From positions 310,001 to 374,000 of the forward strand of contig NZ_JAEEGA010000001.1 in the NCBI RefSeq assembly GCF_017829975.1: 64,000 nucleotides of DNA, written 5' to 3'. The position numbers were made by a program, and so were the translations under genes. The notes below the pieces were generated by a model. It was not told the origin of the DNA, did no database searches, and saw only the letters and a program-made list of their open reading frames with translations. Shown here one piece after another: positions 45,901 to 54,699 of the stretch. Source of the stretch: Vagococcus allomyrinae (GTDB taxonomy: Bacteria > Bacillota > Bacilli > Lactobacillales > Vagococcaceae). Position 1 is the stretch's first letter. Each line of letters starts with the position of its first letter.

Positions 45901-46060
45901 GCGGACAAGAGCCCAAGTAAAACTCAATCTTCAAGTGGAAAGGGCCGTTCTTTGCGACTTGCTGGAAAATGAGTTGGAAGAACTAGCGGTAGTGGATAAC
46001 GAAGTCATCATCCCATTTTTGCCCTTTGAAATTCAGACGATCAAATTATATATAAAGTGA
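42992..46060 (+). CDS. GH38 alpha-mannosidase
   Basis: A 1022-residue family-38 alpha-mannosidase. The zinc site begins at GHTHIDIAW (His232, His234, Asp236) and the nucleophile is Asp346 in LPDVFGYSAALPQIL. DQFHDTLPGSSIKEVY-like sequence marks the helical domain, and the long C-terminal part is beta-rich. No signal peptide, so it acts inside the cell. Bacterial GH38 enzymes remove alpha-mannosyl residues, for example from N-glycan fragments. It sits 80 bases after GH29 and overlaps the GH3 gene region by a GTGA, so the three glycosidases are co-expressed. Confidence 0.93.
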   Translation: MDVIEMLVRESIQRMNQELKKNMIKKTHPLTQLKLVDGDLTRDYQSGDYFGKKNQYYTIYGEMTIPEEWQTSLVSLGIYSSETEWDNATNPQITLYLNDQLIQGLDVNHREVILPQELLAEPLLTVRLEIFSGREEKQFPLFIQLQELDQQTRESYFDFYVALESWRSIIGDSHSELIYQQVLQEASRFLDFRQPYSDAYYNGLSAASTRLQEDLYDRVDFQATATVLAVGHTHIDIAWLWTVAQAIEKGQRSFSTVLKLMEEYPDYTFIQSQPQMYQFIKEHYPELYQQIKQKIAEGRWEAEGAMWVEADCNLTSGESLVRQIVHGKQFIKEEFGTDSQVLWLPDVFGYSAALPQILKKTNTPYFMTTKLSWNQFNQIPYDTFYWQGIDGSEILTHFITTVSEGYSPTPYYTTYNGLLDPYSVKGSWDRYQQKDLNDEVLLAYGYGDGGGGPTREMLEVAKRLKNGLPGIPKVTSGFPSAYFQRLDETLKEKKVPRWRGELYFEYHRGTYTSMAKNKKFNRETETLLQSLEKLFVQFGRERYPQGQLTKMWQLTLLNQFHDTLPGSSIKEVYDQTDLEYQETRRLGRTLVTELLTDDQPQDQWFVYNPLAKQRDLLVELSVESDQSLVADGQLLRQQLTTSGKRLVLIPEVPSLSGCLLKPEKGQPVVPLTAREVGKQIETAHYFVTFDEQAEISSLIDKATHREIVPEGQRLNQLVAYEDLPLNFDAWDIDIFYQEKQWAVQDVQSVQLVEDGPIRQTIRIKRVFEASTIKQFIHFYHHSRRIDFETDVDWHQQHILLKAQFPIAINTLKATFDIQFGNVERAIHTNTSWDMARFEVCGQKWLDMSEGNYGVSMLTDCKYGFNVAYQQMGVTLIKSATDPNPEADQGNHQFIYAILPHEGSWQEAETVEEALDLNTPALVSPIGKRFLKEEQLVSFATVNQKNILLDTVKKAELEETLILRLYEFHNKRTRAQVKLNLQVERAVLCDLLENELEELAVVDNEVIIPFLPFEIQTIKLYIK

Positions 46061-46068
46061 GGAAGAGG

Positions 46069-48303
46069 ATGAAGGTGAAGCAGTTATTACAACAGATGAC
46101 CTTAAAAGAAAAAGTCGGGCAGCTTAATCAGCGCTTATATGGCTGGGAGGTTTATACCAAAAAAGAAGGTGAGATCACCTTAACCAAGACCTTTAAAGAG
46201 GAAGTGGACCGTTGGGGGAGCCTCGGCTTTATTTACGGCGTGTTTCGCGCCGATCCTTGGTCAGGAAAAAATCAAGAGACAGGCCTATCGACAGAAGAAG
46301 CCAGATACGTTAGCCACTTGATCCAAGAGTATCTCCAAGAGCACACGCGCTTAAAAATTCCAGTTTTTTTGTCAGAAGAGTGCCCACATGGTCATCAGGG
46401 GCTGGAATCATTGACAACGGCAGCTAATATTTCAGTTGGTGCCAGTTGGAATCCCGCCTTATATCAAGAGGTTCAGGAAATAGTGGCTCGGGATATTCGG
46501 GAAAAAGGGGCTCATTTAGGGCTGATTTCCACCCTTGATATTGCCCGAGACCCTCGTTGGGGGAGAACGGAAGAATGTTTTAGCGAAGACCCTTTTTTGG
46601 CTAGTCAGTTTACGGTTGCTGCGCTGAAAGGGCTTCAAGGTGGCGCTGGTCAACGGATTGATGAGGCACATGTCTTGGCGGTTCTCAAACACTTTGCTGG
46701 TCAGGGCTCTGCCATGGGCGGACACAACTCAGGACCGGTTAATATCGGGCCGCGAGAATTAAGAGAAATTCATTTGCCACCAATGGTTGCTGGCATTGCT
46801 AATGGGGCTCAAATGACCATGGCGGCTTATAACGATGTGGACGGTCAACTTTGTCACGGCAACCCTGACTTGCTAAATCGCTTGTTGCGTGAAGAATTAG
46901 GCTTTCAGGGAGCGGTGATGGCAGATGGTTGTGCCCTTGATCGGTTAGTTGAAATAACAGAAGACAAAGTTGAAGCCGCTATTTGGGCGGTGACTAGCGG
47001 TGTTGATATTAGCTTGTGGGATGATGTCTATCCCTATTTAGAAGAAGCAGTGGTGAGCGGCCGCTTATCAGAAGAGGTGATAGATACAGCAGTATTGCGA
47101 GTGTTGTTACTTAAAGAAAAGATGGGCTTATTTTCTAATCCGACGCCCCTAGTCCAAAGCGCCTCTCTTGAAGAAAAGCGTGAACGTTCTGTTCAACTGG
47201 CAAAAGAATCCCTCGTGCTGTTGAAAAATCAAGAGCACAGATTGCCCCTGAAAAAAAATGAAACAATCGCTGTTATTGGTCCTAATGGGGATCTCTTATA
47301 CAACCAATTAGGGGATTACACCCCTTATAAATGCGAAGAGCAATGCGTGACCGTTTTAAAAGGCATTCAAGATTATGGCCACGAGCACGGAATGACGGTC
47401 GTCTCAGCGCCAGGGTCGATGATCACCAGGGAGCTTGAGGGAGGGATTGAAGAAGCGGTAGCCCTTGCCAAGACGGTCGATACAGTTGTGCTTGTTTTAG
47501 GCGGTTCTAGTGCCCGAGACTTTTCCACAACCTTTGATGCCAATGGAGCCGCTCTTTCTGGTTCCAATGAAATGACCAGTGGTGAAAACATTGATTTGGC
47601 TGATTTAGCATTGCCAGCAGCCCAAGTTAAGTTAGTTAAAGCGTTACATGATGTAAAAAAAACACTCATTGGGGTGTTTATCCAAGGCCGTCCCCATATT
47701 TTAACGGCAGTTGAGCCTTATTTAGATGCCATTTTAATCGGCGGATACCCTGGTGAATATGGCGGTGAAGCGATTGCGTCCATTCTCTTTGAGGAATCAC
47801 CTTCTGGTAAATTAGCCATGTCACTCCCACGGAGCAATGGTCAGCTGCCAGTCTATTATAATTATCGAGACGTAGCGTTTAAAGAGGCTTATGGCGATGA
47901 TAGTGGCAAACCGTTGTATTCTTTTGGAACAGGGCTATCTTACACCTCCTTTAGTTTGACTGATCTTGCATTGGTTGTGCCAACTAAGGCTGGCTTGCAT
48001 AAAGGTGAAAGCTTGAAAATTAGTGGCACTATCAAGAATACTGGTGACTATCGAGGGGCAGAAGTGATTCAGGTTTATCTTAAGAGTCATCCAAAAAAGC
48101 TAGTGACTCGGGTAAAGGAGCTCAAAGGATTCTGCAAAATTTGGTTAGATCCGAAGGAGACCAAGGGCATTGAACTAAACTTAAATTTGGCTGAACTGAG
48201 CGAACTAGCTGAAAACATGAACACACAAATGATGACCGATATCACCGTGATGGTTGAAGCCCATGATTTTTCTTGGCAAGAAAGAATCAGAATTAATGAT
48301 TGA
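46069..48303 (+). CDS. GH3 beta-glycosidase
   Basis: A 744-residue family-3 glycosidase: N-terminal TIM barrel, alpha/beta sandwich from about residue 380, and a fibronectin-III-like C-terminal domain (SLKISGTIKNTGDYRGAEVIQVYLK). The nucleophile is Asp286 in VMADGCALDR, and the KHFAGQG and RDPRWGRTEECFSEDP motifs are conserved. It has no signal peptide and so acts on imported sugar. GH3 members are beta-glucosidases, beta-xylosidases or N-acetylglucosaminidases; beta-glucosidase-like is the best fit to domain order, but with GH38 and GH29 neighbours the true linkage is open. The ATG at 46069 has AGGAAG upstream; the GTG at 46057 is an alternative. Confidence 0.9.
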   Translation: MKVKQLLQQMTLKEKVGQLNQRLYGWEVYTKKEGEITLTKTFKEEVDRWGSLGFIYGVFRADPWSGKNQETGLSTEEARYVSHLIQEYLQEHTRLKIPVFLSEECPHGHQGLESLTTAANISVGASWNPALYQEVQEIVARDIREKGAHLGLISTLDIARDPRWGRTEECFSEDPFLASQFTVAALKGLQGGAGQRIDEAHVLAVLKHFAGQGSAMGGHNSGPVNIGPRELREIHLPPMVAGIANGAQMTMAAYNDVDGQLCHGNPDLLNRLLREELGFQGAVMADGCALDRLVEITEDKVEAAIWAVTSGVDISLWDDVYPYLEEAVVSGRLSEEVIDTAVLRVLLLKEKMGLFSNPTPLVQSASLEEKRERSVQLAKESLVLLKNQEHRLPLKKNETIAVIGPNGDLLYNQLGDYTPYKCEEQCVTVLKGIQDYGHEHGMTVVSAPGSMITRELEGGIEEAVALAKTVDTVVLVLGGSSARDFSTTFDANGAALSGSNEMTSGENIDLADLALPAAQVKLVKALHDVKKTLIGVFIQGRPHILTAVEPYLDAILIGGYPGEYGGEAIASILFEESPSGKLAMSLPRSNGQLPVYYNYRDVAFKEAYGDDSGKPLYSFGTGLSYTSFSLTDLALVVPTKAGLHKGESLKISGTIKNTGDYRGAEVIQVYLKSHPKKLVTRVKELKGFCKIWLDPKETKGIELNLNLAELSELAENMNTQMMTDITVMVEAHDFSWQERIRIND

Positions 48304-48334
48304 TCAGCATTTTAACTAGCCAAAGCAAGCACAG

Positions 48335-48377
48335 ACACTGCCCGTCGTGTATTAAACGAAGTGCAGTGTTCTTTATT
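48335..48377 (+). terminator. Terminator of the glycan operon
   Basis: ACACTGC (48335-48341) pairs with GCAGTGT (48363-48369) followed by a T-rich stretch. The loop is long. Confidence 0.6.
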
Positions 48378-48410
48378 TCTTGAAGCCAGATCCAAACTAC
48401 GATATAGATA

Positions 48411-48442
48411 AAAAAACGATTTATACAATTTTGTATAAATCG
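48411..48442 (-). terminator. Terminator of the AbrB-like gene
   Basis: CGATTTATAC (48417-48426) pairs perfectly with GTATAAATCG (48433-48442). On the minus strand a T6 run follows. Confidence 0.85.
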
Positions 48443-48473
48443 CCCTTTAGCAATTCGGAGAAAGCCAGGTAAC

Positions 48474-48659
48474 TTAATCGATGGACTGCTTTTGTGAGAC
48501 GACCTGTTCCTCTTTTTTTTTCTTAATAGTAGCCGTCCCATTTCTATGGGGAATGAACTCGATTCGATCTCCCGGCTTTATATTGAGACAAGCGAGAATC
48601 TCTGGTGGCAGTGTTACGATTTTACTACCGCCGCTCGTACTTACTACTCGATGCCGCAA
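48474..48659 (-). CDS. Orphan MazE/AbrB-type DNA-binding protein
   Basis: A 61-residue SpoVT/AbrB-fold protein. VVSTSGGSKIVTLPPEILACLNIKPGDRIEFIP is the swapped-hairpin beta-barrel pattern of MazE-like antitoxins, followed by a Lys/Glu-rich tail. The start is TTG with AAAGGGG 8 bases upstream. A clear terminator follows. No toxin gene is next to it on the same strand, so it is either a stand-alone regulator or the remainder of a toxin-antitoxin pair. The neighbouring stretch 48660-48946 holds no gene I can support apart from an AT-rich promoter region for the next gene. Confidence 0.7.
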   Translation of the reverse strand: MRHRVVSTSGGSKIVTLPPEILACLNIKPGDRIEFIPHRNGTATIKKKKEEQVVSQKQSID

Positions 48660-48946
48660 ACCATCAGCCCCTTTCTCGTTGTTGCTTCTATGGTAAAGCT
48701 TTCTTTTTCGTAATACAAGTGATAAGGTAAGGATTTTGAAATTTATGACGGTCAGTAAGGAGCCTAGTAATTTTTTTCGTCAATGATGAGAAAAGGCAAA
48801 GCTCTTGGGAACAAAAAAATTATAGACTGAGTCCCTTTTGAGCCATTTGGTTATTTCCATGAAAAATAAGCAGAAAGGATTGTATGTAAAGGCTTTTTTG
48901 TATAAACTAGGGGGAGTACTGGTTTTACAAATGAAGGAGGTCTATC

Positions 48947-49939
48947 ATGTATTTAGCAAAAGAAGCGCGTTATCAAGACATGACTTATCGTCGAGTGGGT
49001 CATTCCGGTTTAAAACTACCAGCTATTTCTTTAGGGTTGTGGCATAATTTTGGCGATGTGGATCAATTAAGCAATCAACGGGAAATACTTCACGGTGCCT
49101 TTGATATGGGCATTACCCATTTTGATTTGGCGAATAATTATGGGCCACCTGCTGGTTCGGCAGAAATCAATTTTGGGCGGATACTGAGAGAAGATTTTCA
49201 ATCATACCGTGACGAAATGATTATTTCCTCGAAAGCTGGGTATTACATGTGGCCAGGACCATATGGTGAATGGGGATCAAAGAAAAACATCGTCGCCAGT
49301 TGTGATCAAAGTCTTAAACGAATGGGCCTGGATTATGTGGACATCTTCTACCATCACCGGCCTGATTACGACACACCATTAAGAGAGACGGCCCAAGCCT
49401 TAGACTTGTTAGTCCGTCAAGGAAAAGCGTTATACGTGGGAGTCTCTAATTATGATGCTGAGCGGACAAAGGAAATCGCGCAGATCTTTAAGGAGCTAGG
49501 CACGCCTTTTATTATTCATCAGCCAAATTATAATATGTTTGACCGCTGGATTGAAGATGGGCTCTTGACTGTTTTGGAAGAAGAGCAATTAGGGGCGATC
49601 GTCTTTAGTCCTTTGGCTCAAGGAATGCTGACAAATCGTTACTTGAATGGTATTCCCGCGGATTCACGGGCTCATCGTTCTGACAGCCCCTTCTTATCAG
49701 AAGACAAAGTGGAAGCCACCCTGAAGATCGTCAAAGAGTTAAATAAAGTGGCTGAAAATCGCAATCAAACCTTAGCGGAAATGGCTCTGGGATGGAACTT
49801 ACGTCAACCGGCTATCGCCAGTGTTTTAGTCGGAGCTAGTCGCTTAAGTCAGTTACAGGACAATGTCAAAGCACTAGCAAAATTATCTTTTGAAGACGAA
49901 GAGTTAGCAGCCATTGAGACAATTTTAAACCAAAACTAA
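48947..49939 (+). CDS. Aldo/keto reductase (YghZ-like)
   Basis: A 330-residue NADPH-dependent aldo/keto reductase barrel. FDLANNYGPPAGSAEINFGRIL supplies the Asp-Tyr pair, the lysine lies in IISSKAGY and the histidine in DIFYHHRPD, giving the full catalytic tetrad. The C-terminal VLVGASRLSQLQDNVKAL is the cofactor-binding end. YghZ relatives reduce methylglyoxal and similar aldehydes; the substrate here is not fixed. AAGGAGG precedes the ATG and a terminator follows. Confidence 0.9.
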   Translation: MYLAKEARYQDMTYRRVGHSGLKLPAISLGLWHNFGDVDQLSNQREILHGAFDMGITHFDLANNYGPPAGSAEINFGRILREDFQSYRDEMIISSKAGYYMWPGPYGEWGSKKNIVASCDQSLKRMGLDYVDIFYHHRPDYDTPLRETAQALDLLVRQGKALYVGVSNYDAERTKEIAQIFKELGTPFIIHQPNYNMFDRWIEDGLLTVLEEEQLGAIVFSPLAQGMLTNRYLNGIPADSRAHRSDSPFLSEDKVEATLKIVKELNKVAENRNQTLAEMALGWNLRQPAIASVLVGASRLSQLQDNVKALAKLSFEDEELAAIETILNQN

Positions 49940-49944
49940 AAATG

Positions 49945-49977
49945 AAAGGACATGTTGACATAAATGTGTCCTTTTTT
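49945..49977 (+). terminator. Terminator after the aldo/keto reductase
   Basis: AAAGGACA (49945-49952) pairs with TGTCCTTT (49967-49974), followed by T's. Confidence 0.8.
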
Positions 49978-50053
49978 GGTGTCTAAGAAGAAAGTTCTTG
50001 CCTTGGAGTGGGCTTCAAGGTGTATGGTTATGGAAGAGTGGTGCATAAAATGA

Positions 50054-51058
<1,005 letters not shown>

Positions 51059-51065
51059 GTTAATA

Positions 51066-51096
51066 AACCGTCACATAAGCTGTGGCGGTTTATTTT
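51066..51096 (+). terminator. Terminator after the second aldo/keto reductase
   Basis: AACCGTCACA (51066-51075) pairs with TGTGGCGGTT (51081-51090) and a T-rich tail follows. Confidence 0.85.
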
Positions 51097-51104
51097 AATC
51101 TTTT

Positions 51105-51287
51105 AAGCTATATACATCATGTTAAATAATCAGACATATAGTTCCACAGGCTAATTCGTATAATCATCCGTCAAGTCTGGTACTTTCAGCTTTTTTGGCT
51201 GAAAGTTAAGCAGTAAAGGACATTCACATAGAAATTGAGGAGATCGAAGCGGTGTATAGTGATTATCTAATTGGAGCAGCATATTTT
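51105..51287. mobile_element. MITE-like repeat, copy B (about 183 bp)
   Basis: Second copy of the element at 15369. Its left end AAGCTATATA...TTAAATAATCA is the exact counterpart of the inverted right end of copy A. Interior blocks AATCAGAC, ATAGTTCCA, TACTTTCAGC, GAGATCGAAG and GTGATTAT match copy A in order. It lacks about 65 bases present in copy A. Its right end is degenerate and abuts a TetR-like gene that has no DNA-binding half. Confidence 0.65.
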
Positions 51288-51660
51288 GAAAATGCCTTCT
51301 GGTAGCGAACTATCAGCGTTTCTTTTTAAACAAATACATGAGGGGATTTGTTTTTTTCAAGAAAACAATCAGCCAATAACATTACTGCTGGGGAAAAATG
51401 GAGATCCCCATTTTATCAAAAAAGTAGAGGCAATCTATATCAATGTGATCAAAGAGCAAGTGGTCGAGTTGGTAGGAGATCACGAAGAGGGTCACCACTA
51501 TGAAATACTTTTTTTAGCTCATGGTGTTATTTCAACCGTTGAAGAGTGGTTAGTAACTGGGGCAAAGGAAACACCGACAGAAATAGCCAAGCTAATCGTC
51601 AGCTCATTTTTTAAAACACCTATTGAGATGCTCGGTATTAAGCGACCTACCGCATTCTAA
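51271..51660 (+). pseudogene. TetR-family regulator remnant lacking the N-terminal HTH
   Basis: Up to 129 residues (122 from the ATG at 51292). The sequence matches the C-terminal ligand domain of a TetR regulator: FLFKQIHEGICFFQENNQPITLLLGKNGDPHFIKK, then FLAHGVISTVEEWLVTGAKETPTEIAKLI, which is the usual final helix pattern. A full protein would carry a further 50-65 residues of helix-turn-helix before this. They are missing: the MITE-like copy B occupies the place where the 5' part should be. No good ribosome binding site precedes the ATG or TTG. It is most simply a gene cut by the repeat, though a truncated dimerising protein is possible. Confidence 0.65.
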
Positions 51661-51742
51661 TCTTGATTCTAAGAACTATCAGTGTTTTTATTGTCGGAGA
51701 TTTGTTAAAGTAAAGGATGAATATGTCAGGTGGTGAGGATCG

Positions 51743-53362
51743 ATGAACAATCAAAGGAATTTGCCGAAAGTGATCGAGCTGACGGAAAAGCTCTGTCACA
51801 TGATAACCTTCAAAGTAAATGACCAGCCGGAAATGACTAGCCAATTATCGGGACTTTTGACCCAGTCGCAACGAACCCTTCAAGTGGCCCAATCTGTCAG
51901 CCTTCAGTTAGCGCCTCAACATGTGGCTTCCTTGAAGGCTTTGCAAGGTCGCCAGAAAAAGTTAACCAACCGCTTAATGAGAATTAGCAGGTGGCACGAA
52001 CAACTCAAGGCTATTCCTGTTTTAGGCTATTTCTTGAGAGACGTGGGTAAACGTAAACGCGAACAGTTGACCAGCCAAGTCTCTCAAATACGTCAGACTA
52101 TTCGAGTCAAAGAGACGGCTTCTTATCAGAAGTTAGAGACTCTAGGCGAGTTGCTACTTGAACTATGTGAAGGGCGGGAGTTGAAAAGAGGTTGGTCGGA
52201 TCACCCTAAGCTGAGTTTCAGGGAATTGGAGACGATTTGTTACCAACTGTATCAGGAGTGGCACGGACTGAAGAGGATGTCTTATTTAGATCGGACAGAA
52301 CACCGTAGCTGGATTTATTCTCTAGTAAAAGAAGAAAGGCGCTTGAGGGTAGCAGGTTGGCAAGGCGCTGGGATAGAGAGGTATATCAGGGTGCTTTATC
52401 AAGAAGGGCAGTGTTTGGAGAATCACCAGTCCTTCTTAAAATTACAGCAACACTTTCGACAGGAAAGCTGTCTCGTAGGATCAGCGCTCTATTTGTCAAT
52501 GTATGAAAGGACTGCTGAAGGAACGCCGACTCAGCTTCAAAAGAAAGCTCAGTTACCGATTGACCAGCTAGGTGGTTTTATTGATGAGCAGGGAATGCTG
52601 CAGTTGAGTGGGCCTTATCAGCTGTCCACCCATTTAGCCCCTGATAGCCAGTTTTTGGAGCGCTATGCTGAAACAGTTAAGCGAGCCTATCCTCAAGGGT
52701 TGTTGCCAGCTTCTTATGGTTTTGAGCCAAACAGTCCAGGGTATCAAACTATCAAACAGATTCATCAATTTCGCATGTATTTAGATCGTCAAAACATCTA
52801 TTATATTCGCGCCAACTATTCAGGGGCAACCGATTATGATAAGTTGTTGGCTTTTGAAAAGGCGCGCATGACCGTCCTTGGTGAAAAAGGGCAGCTTGAC
52901 TATCGCTCTAATGCCCACTTTCATAACCGGACGTCGAGACGACTGCCTTTCCACGGTCAGCATAATGACAAGATTAAAAGTCATAATGGTCTGTCTGAAT
53001 TTATTGTCAGAAGACAAGATGGTGCCTTTGTTACCCAATGGGATAGTTTGCGGACGGTCGGAGGTCAGTCTTTTTTTATTAAGGAGGCTGGCCGTGTCAT
53101 CGGCTTACGCTCCCAATTAGTCAATAGTGATCCTGAAGCTTATGAGCTTCAAGGGCTTAGTGGGAAAAGGATTGTAGACACAGAGTCCTTTAATTACTCA
53201 GCAAGAGATGTTGCCAAGCAAGGGGATCAGAGTCACAGTTTGCTAGACGTCAAGCCAGCAAATGCTCGCTTGGGGTTGGAACACGGGATTAAGATTGTGG
53301 CGAAAAAAACTTGGCGGACTCAGAGTGCCACATCCGATGGTCAAGGAATGGAATCGCCTTAA
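51743..53362 (+). CDS. DUF3114-like cytosolic protein of unknown function
   Basis: A 539-residue soluble protein. The N-terminal 180 residues are helical with coiled-coil character; the middle holds YQGRYIRVLYQEGQCLENHQSFLKLQQHF-like sequence; the C-terminal third has QIHQFRMYLDRQNIYYIRANY, FVTQWDSL, VDTESFNYSA and LDVKPANARLGLEHGIKIVAKKTWRT. I recognise this layout as DUF3114, known from streptococci and enterococci without assigned function. GAGG lies a few bases before the ATG. It is followed after 68 bases by a DIP1984-type gene. The His-rich C-terminal region could be an enzymatic or toxin-like domain, but no named motif is seen. Confidence 0.7.
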   Translation: MNNQRNLPKVIELTEKLCHMITFKVNDQPEMTSQLSGLLTQSQRTLQVAQSVSLQLAPQHVASLKALQGRQKKLTNRLMRISRWHEQLKAIPVLGYFLRDVGKRKREQLTSQVSQIRQTIRVKETASYQKLETLGELLLELCEGRELKRGWSDHPKLSFRELETICYQLYQEWHGLKRMSYLDRTEHRSWIYSLVKEERRLRVAGWQGAGIERYIRVLYQEGQCLENHQSFLKLQQHFRQESCLVGSALYLSMYERTAEGTPTQLQKKAQLPIDQLGGFIDEQGMLQLSGPYQLSTHLAPDSQFLERYAETVKRAYPQGLLPASYGFEPNSPGYQTIKQIHQFRMYLDRQNIYYIRANYSGATDYDKLLAFEKARMTVLGEKGQLDYRSNAHFHNRTSRRLPFHGQHNDKIKSHNGLSEFIVRRQDGAFVTQWDSLRTVGGQSFFIKEAGRVIGLRSQLVNSDPEAYELQGLSGKRIVDTESFNYSARDVAKQGDQSHSLLDVKPANARLGLEHGIKIVAKKTWRTQSATSDGQGMESP

Positions 53363-53430
53363 ACGGGGCTTTAAGTCTCGCAGACATTGCGCTATAATAG
53401 GCCTAAAGAGATGAATCAAGGAGGTTACCA

Positions 53431-53883
53431 ATGAAATTAGCAGAAGCATTATTATTGCGGGGAGAGTATCAGACCAAAGTTGATAACTTGCAAAGTCGGA
53501 TTTTGCAAAATCTTAAAATTCAGGAAGGGGACATCCCGAATGAGGAGCCTAAGGTGTTATTGACAGAGGCTTTTGAGTTGAATGAGCAGTTAAACGAGTT
53601 GATAAAAAGGGTGAATGAGCGGAATAACCAAGTGCTGCTGCCTGATGGCCGAAGCCTTGCTCAAGCGCTGGTTGATCGCGAGACGTTAGTGAAAAAACGA
53701 CGACTGTTAGTAACTATTACTGAAGCTGGGAGTGAACAGGAGTATCGCTATTCACGTTCTGAAATCAAGTTCCAATTAACCTTGAGTTTAGGAGAGATTC
53801 ACAAACAGATTGATCAATTGTCACGGCAATTTAGAGAACTTGACACGATTATTCAAGGCTTAAATTGGAGCGTTGACTTATAA
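53431..53883 (+). CDS. DIP1984-like (septicolysin-named) helical protein
   Basis: A 150-residue all-helical coiled-coil protein. MKLAEALLLRGEYQTKVDNLQSRI, LNEQLNELIKRVNERNNQVLLPDGRSLAQALVDRE and the final FRELDTIIQGLNWSVDL are typical of the DIP1984 family, which has been called septicolysin without firm evidence of lytic activity. AAGGAGG lies before the ATG and a TATAAT-like box precedes it, so it may have its own promoter apart from the DUF3114 gene. Confidence 0.8.
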   Translation: MKLAEALLLRGEYQTKVDNLQSRILQNLKIQEGDIPNEEPKVLLTEAFELNEQLNELIKRVNERNNQVLLPDGRSLAQALVDRETLVKKRRLLVTITEAGSEQEYRYSRSEIKFQLTLSLGEIHKQIDQLSRQFRELDTIIQGLNWSVDL

Positions 53884-53889
53884 GTTAGT

Positions 53890-54065
53890 TTGGTAACTGC
53901 TTAATCATGGGATATCAGGTTCGTATCAACCGATGATACACTCCTGCTGAGGATATGGGGCAGTCCTAACCAACAAGTTAGCCCAAAACCCATTACAGAG
54001 GTACGAGATAACACCTAACAATTAACTACCAGATATTAGTGATAACCAGTGAGGGTGGCGTAGGG
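53890..54065. other. Gene-free structured stretch
   Basis: About 175 bases of higher GC than usual intergenic DNA here, without an ORF on either strand. It contains GGTTCGTATCAACC, a GGGGCAGTCC block, and ACAAGTTAGCCCAAAACCCATTACAGAGG-like sequence with many possible stems. It matches no riboswitch class I know. It could be a decayed mobile element or an unknown RNA. Confidence 0.35.
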
Positions 54066-54070
54066 GAACT

Positions 54071-54122
54071 AAAAAAAACAGTGATTAAGCATGGTTTAAA
54101 CATGTTTAATCACTGTTTTTTT
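54071..54122. terminator. Bidirectional terminator
   Basis: AAAACAGTGATTAA with an inner CATG arm pairs with CATG-TTAATCACTGTTTT; T-runs exist in both directions. Confidence 0.88.
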
Positions 54123-54435
54123 AATCTGATGAAGGCTCTTCTTTTTGGGATTGTTCCATTTTATCGAAGGCTTCTTGTAGATTTTTTATGCGGATGGCGA
54201 CTTTTTCAGCGGCTTTTTCTAGGGTGTACCCTTCGTCCAACAGCTCTTTAATCAGGATTATTTTTTTTATTTCATAATAATCAAATTTTCGCGTTTTATT
54301 TAGCCCTTCATCCACGCTTTGGATAATGTGCTTGTCTTCCCAATAGCGCAACTTTCTAATAGGTACACCGGTAATATTAGCCGCTTCACCGATTGAAACA
54401 GACATTTTTTTTAGTAGCGCAATGTCGATGATCAT
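54121..54435 (-). CDS. Small MerR-family regulator
   Basis: A 104-residue protein with a MerR winged helix: SVSIGEAANITGVPIRKLRYWEDKHII is the DNA-binding helix-turn-helix with the RYWE wing, followed by a coil (KILIKELLDEGYTLEKAAEKV). There is no C-terminal ligand domain, so it cannot be a classical metal or drug sensor. AAGGAG lies 6 bases before the ATG at 54435, so the start includes ten residues before the fold. It is divergent from the lipoprotein gene at 54700, which may be a target. Confidence 0.82.
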   Translation of the reverse strand: MIIDIALLKKMSVSIGEAANITGVPIRKLRYWEDKHIIQSVDEGLNKTRKFDYYEIKKIILIKELLDEGYTLEKAAEKVAIRIKNLQEAFDKMEQSQKEEPSSD

Positions 54436-54699
54436 AGTCGTCTCCTTAAGGTCATTTTACAAGTAAGTATACCGTAAAAATATTCTGTTGACAATGAATG
54501 TTGGTGATGTATAATTATTGTAGATAATCTACAATCGAGGTAGGTTTTCGACGGAGATGTGAATTTATTTAGCCAAGTTATTAAGCGGTTGCGAATCGGG
54601 ATAATTTTGTTGAAGAGAGAGCTTTTAGACAATCGGAAGTTTCCTGTGGTGGGCTAAGGTCGCTGTGATCGTGATCTTTAGTTGGAAAGGATGATGGTG

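Noticed and set aside
48838-49047. Open frame overlapping the start of the aldo/keto reductase
   Set aside because: No ribosome site, and it overlaps a well-supported gene in another frame.
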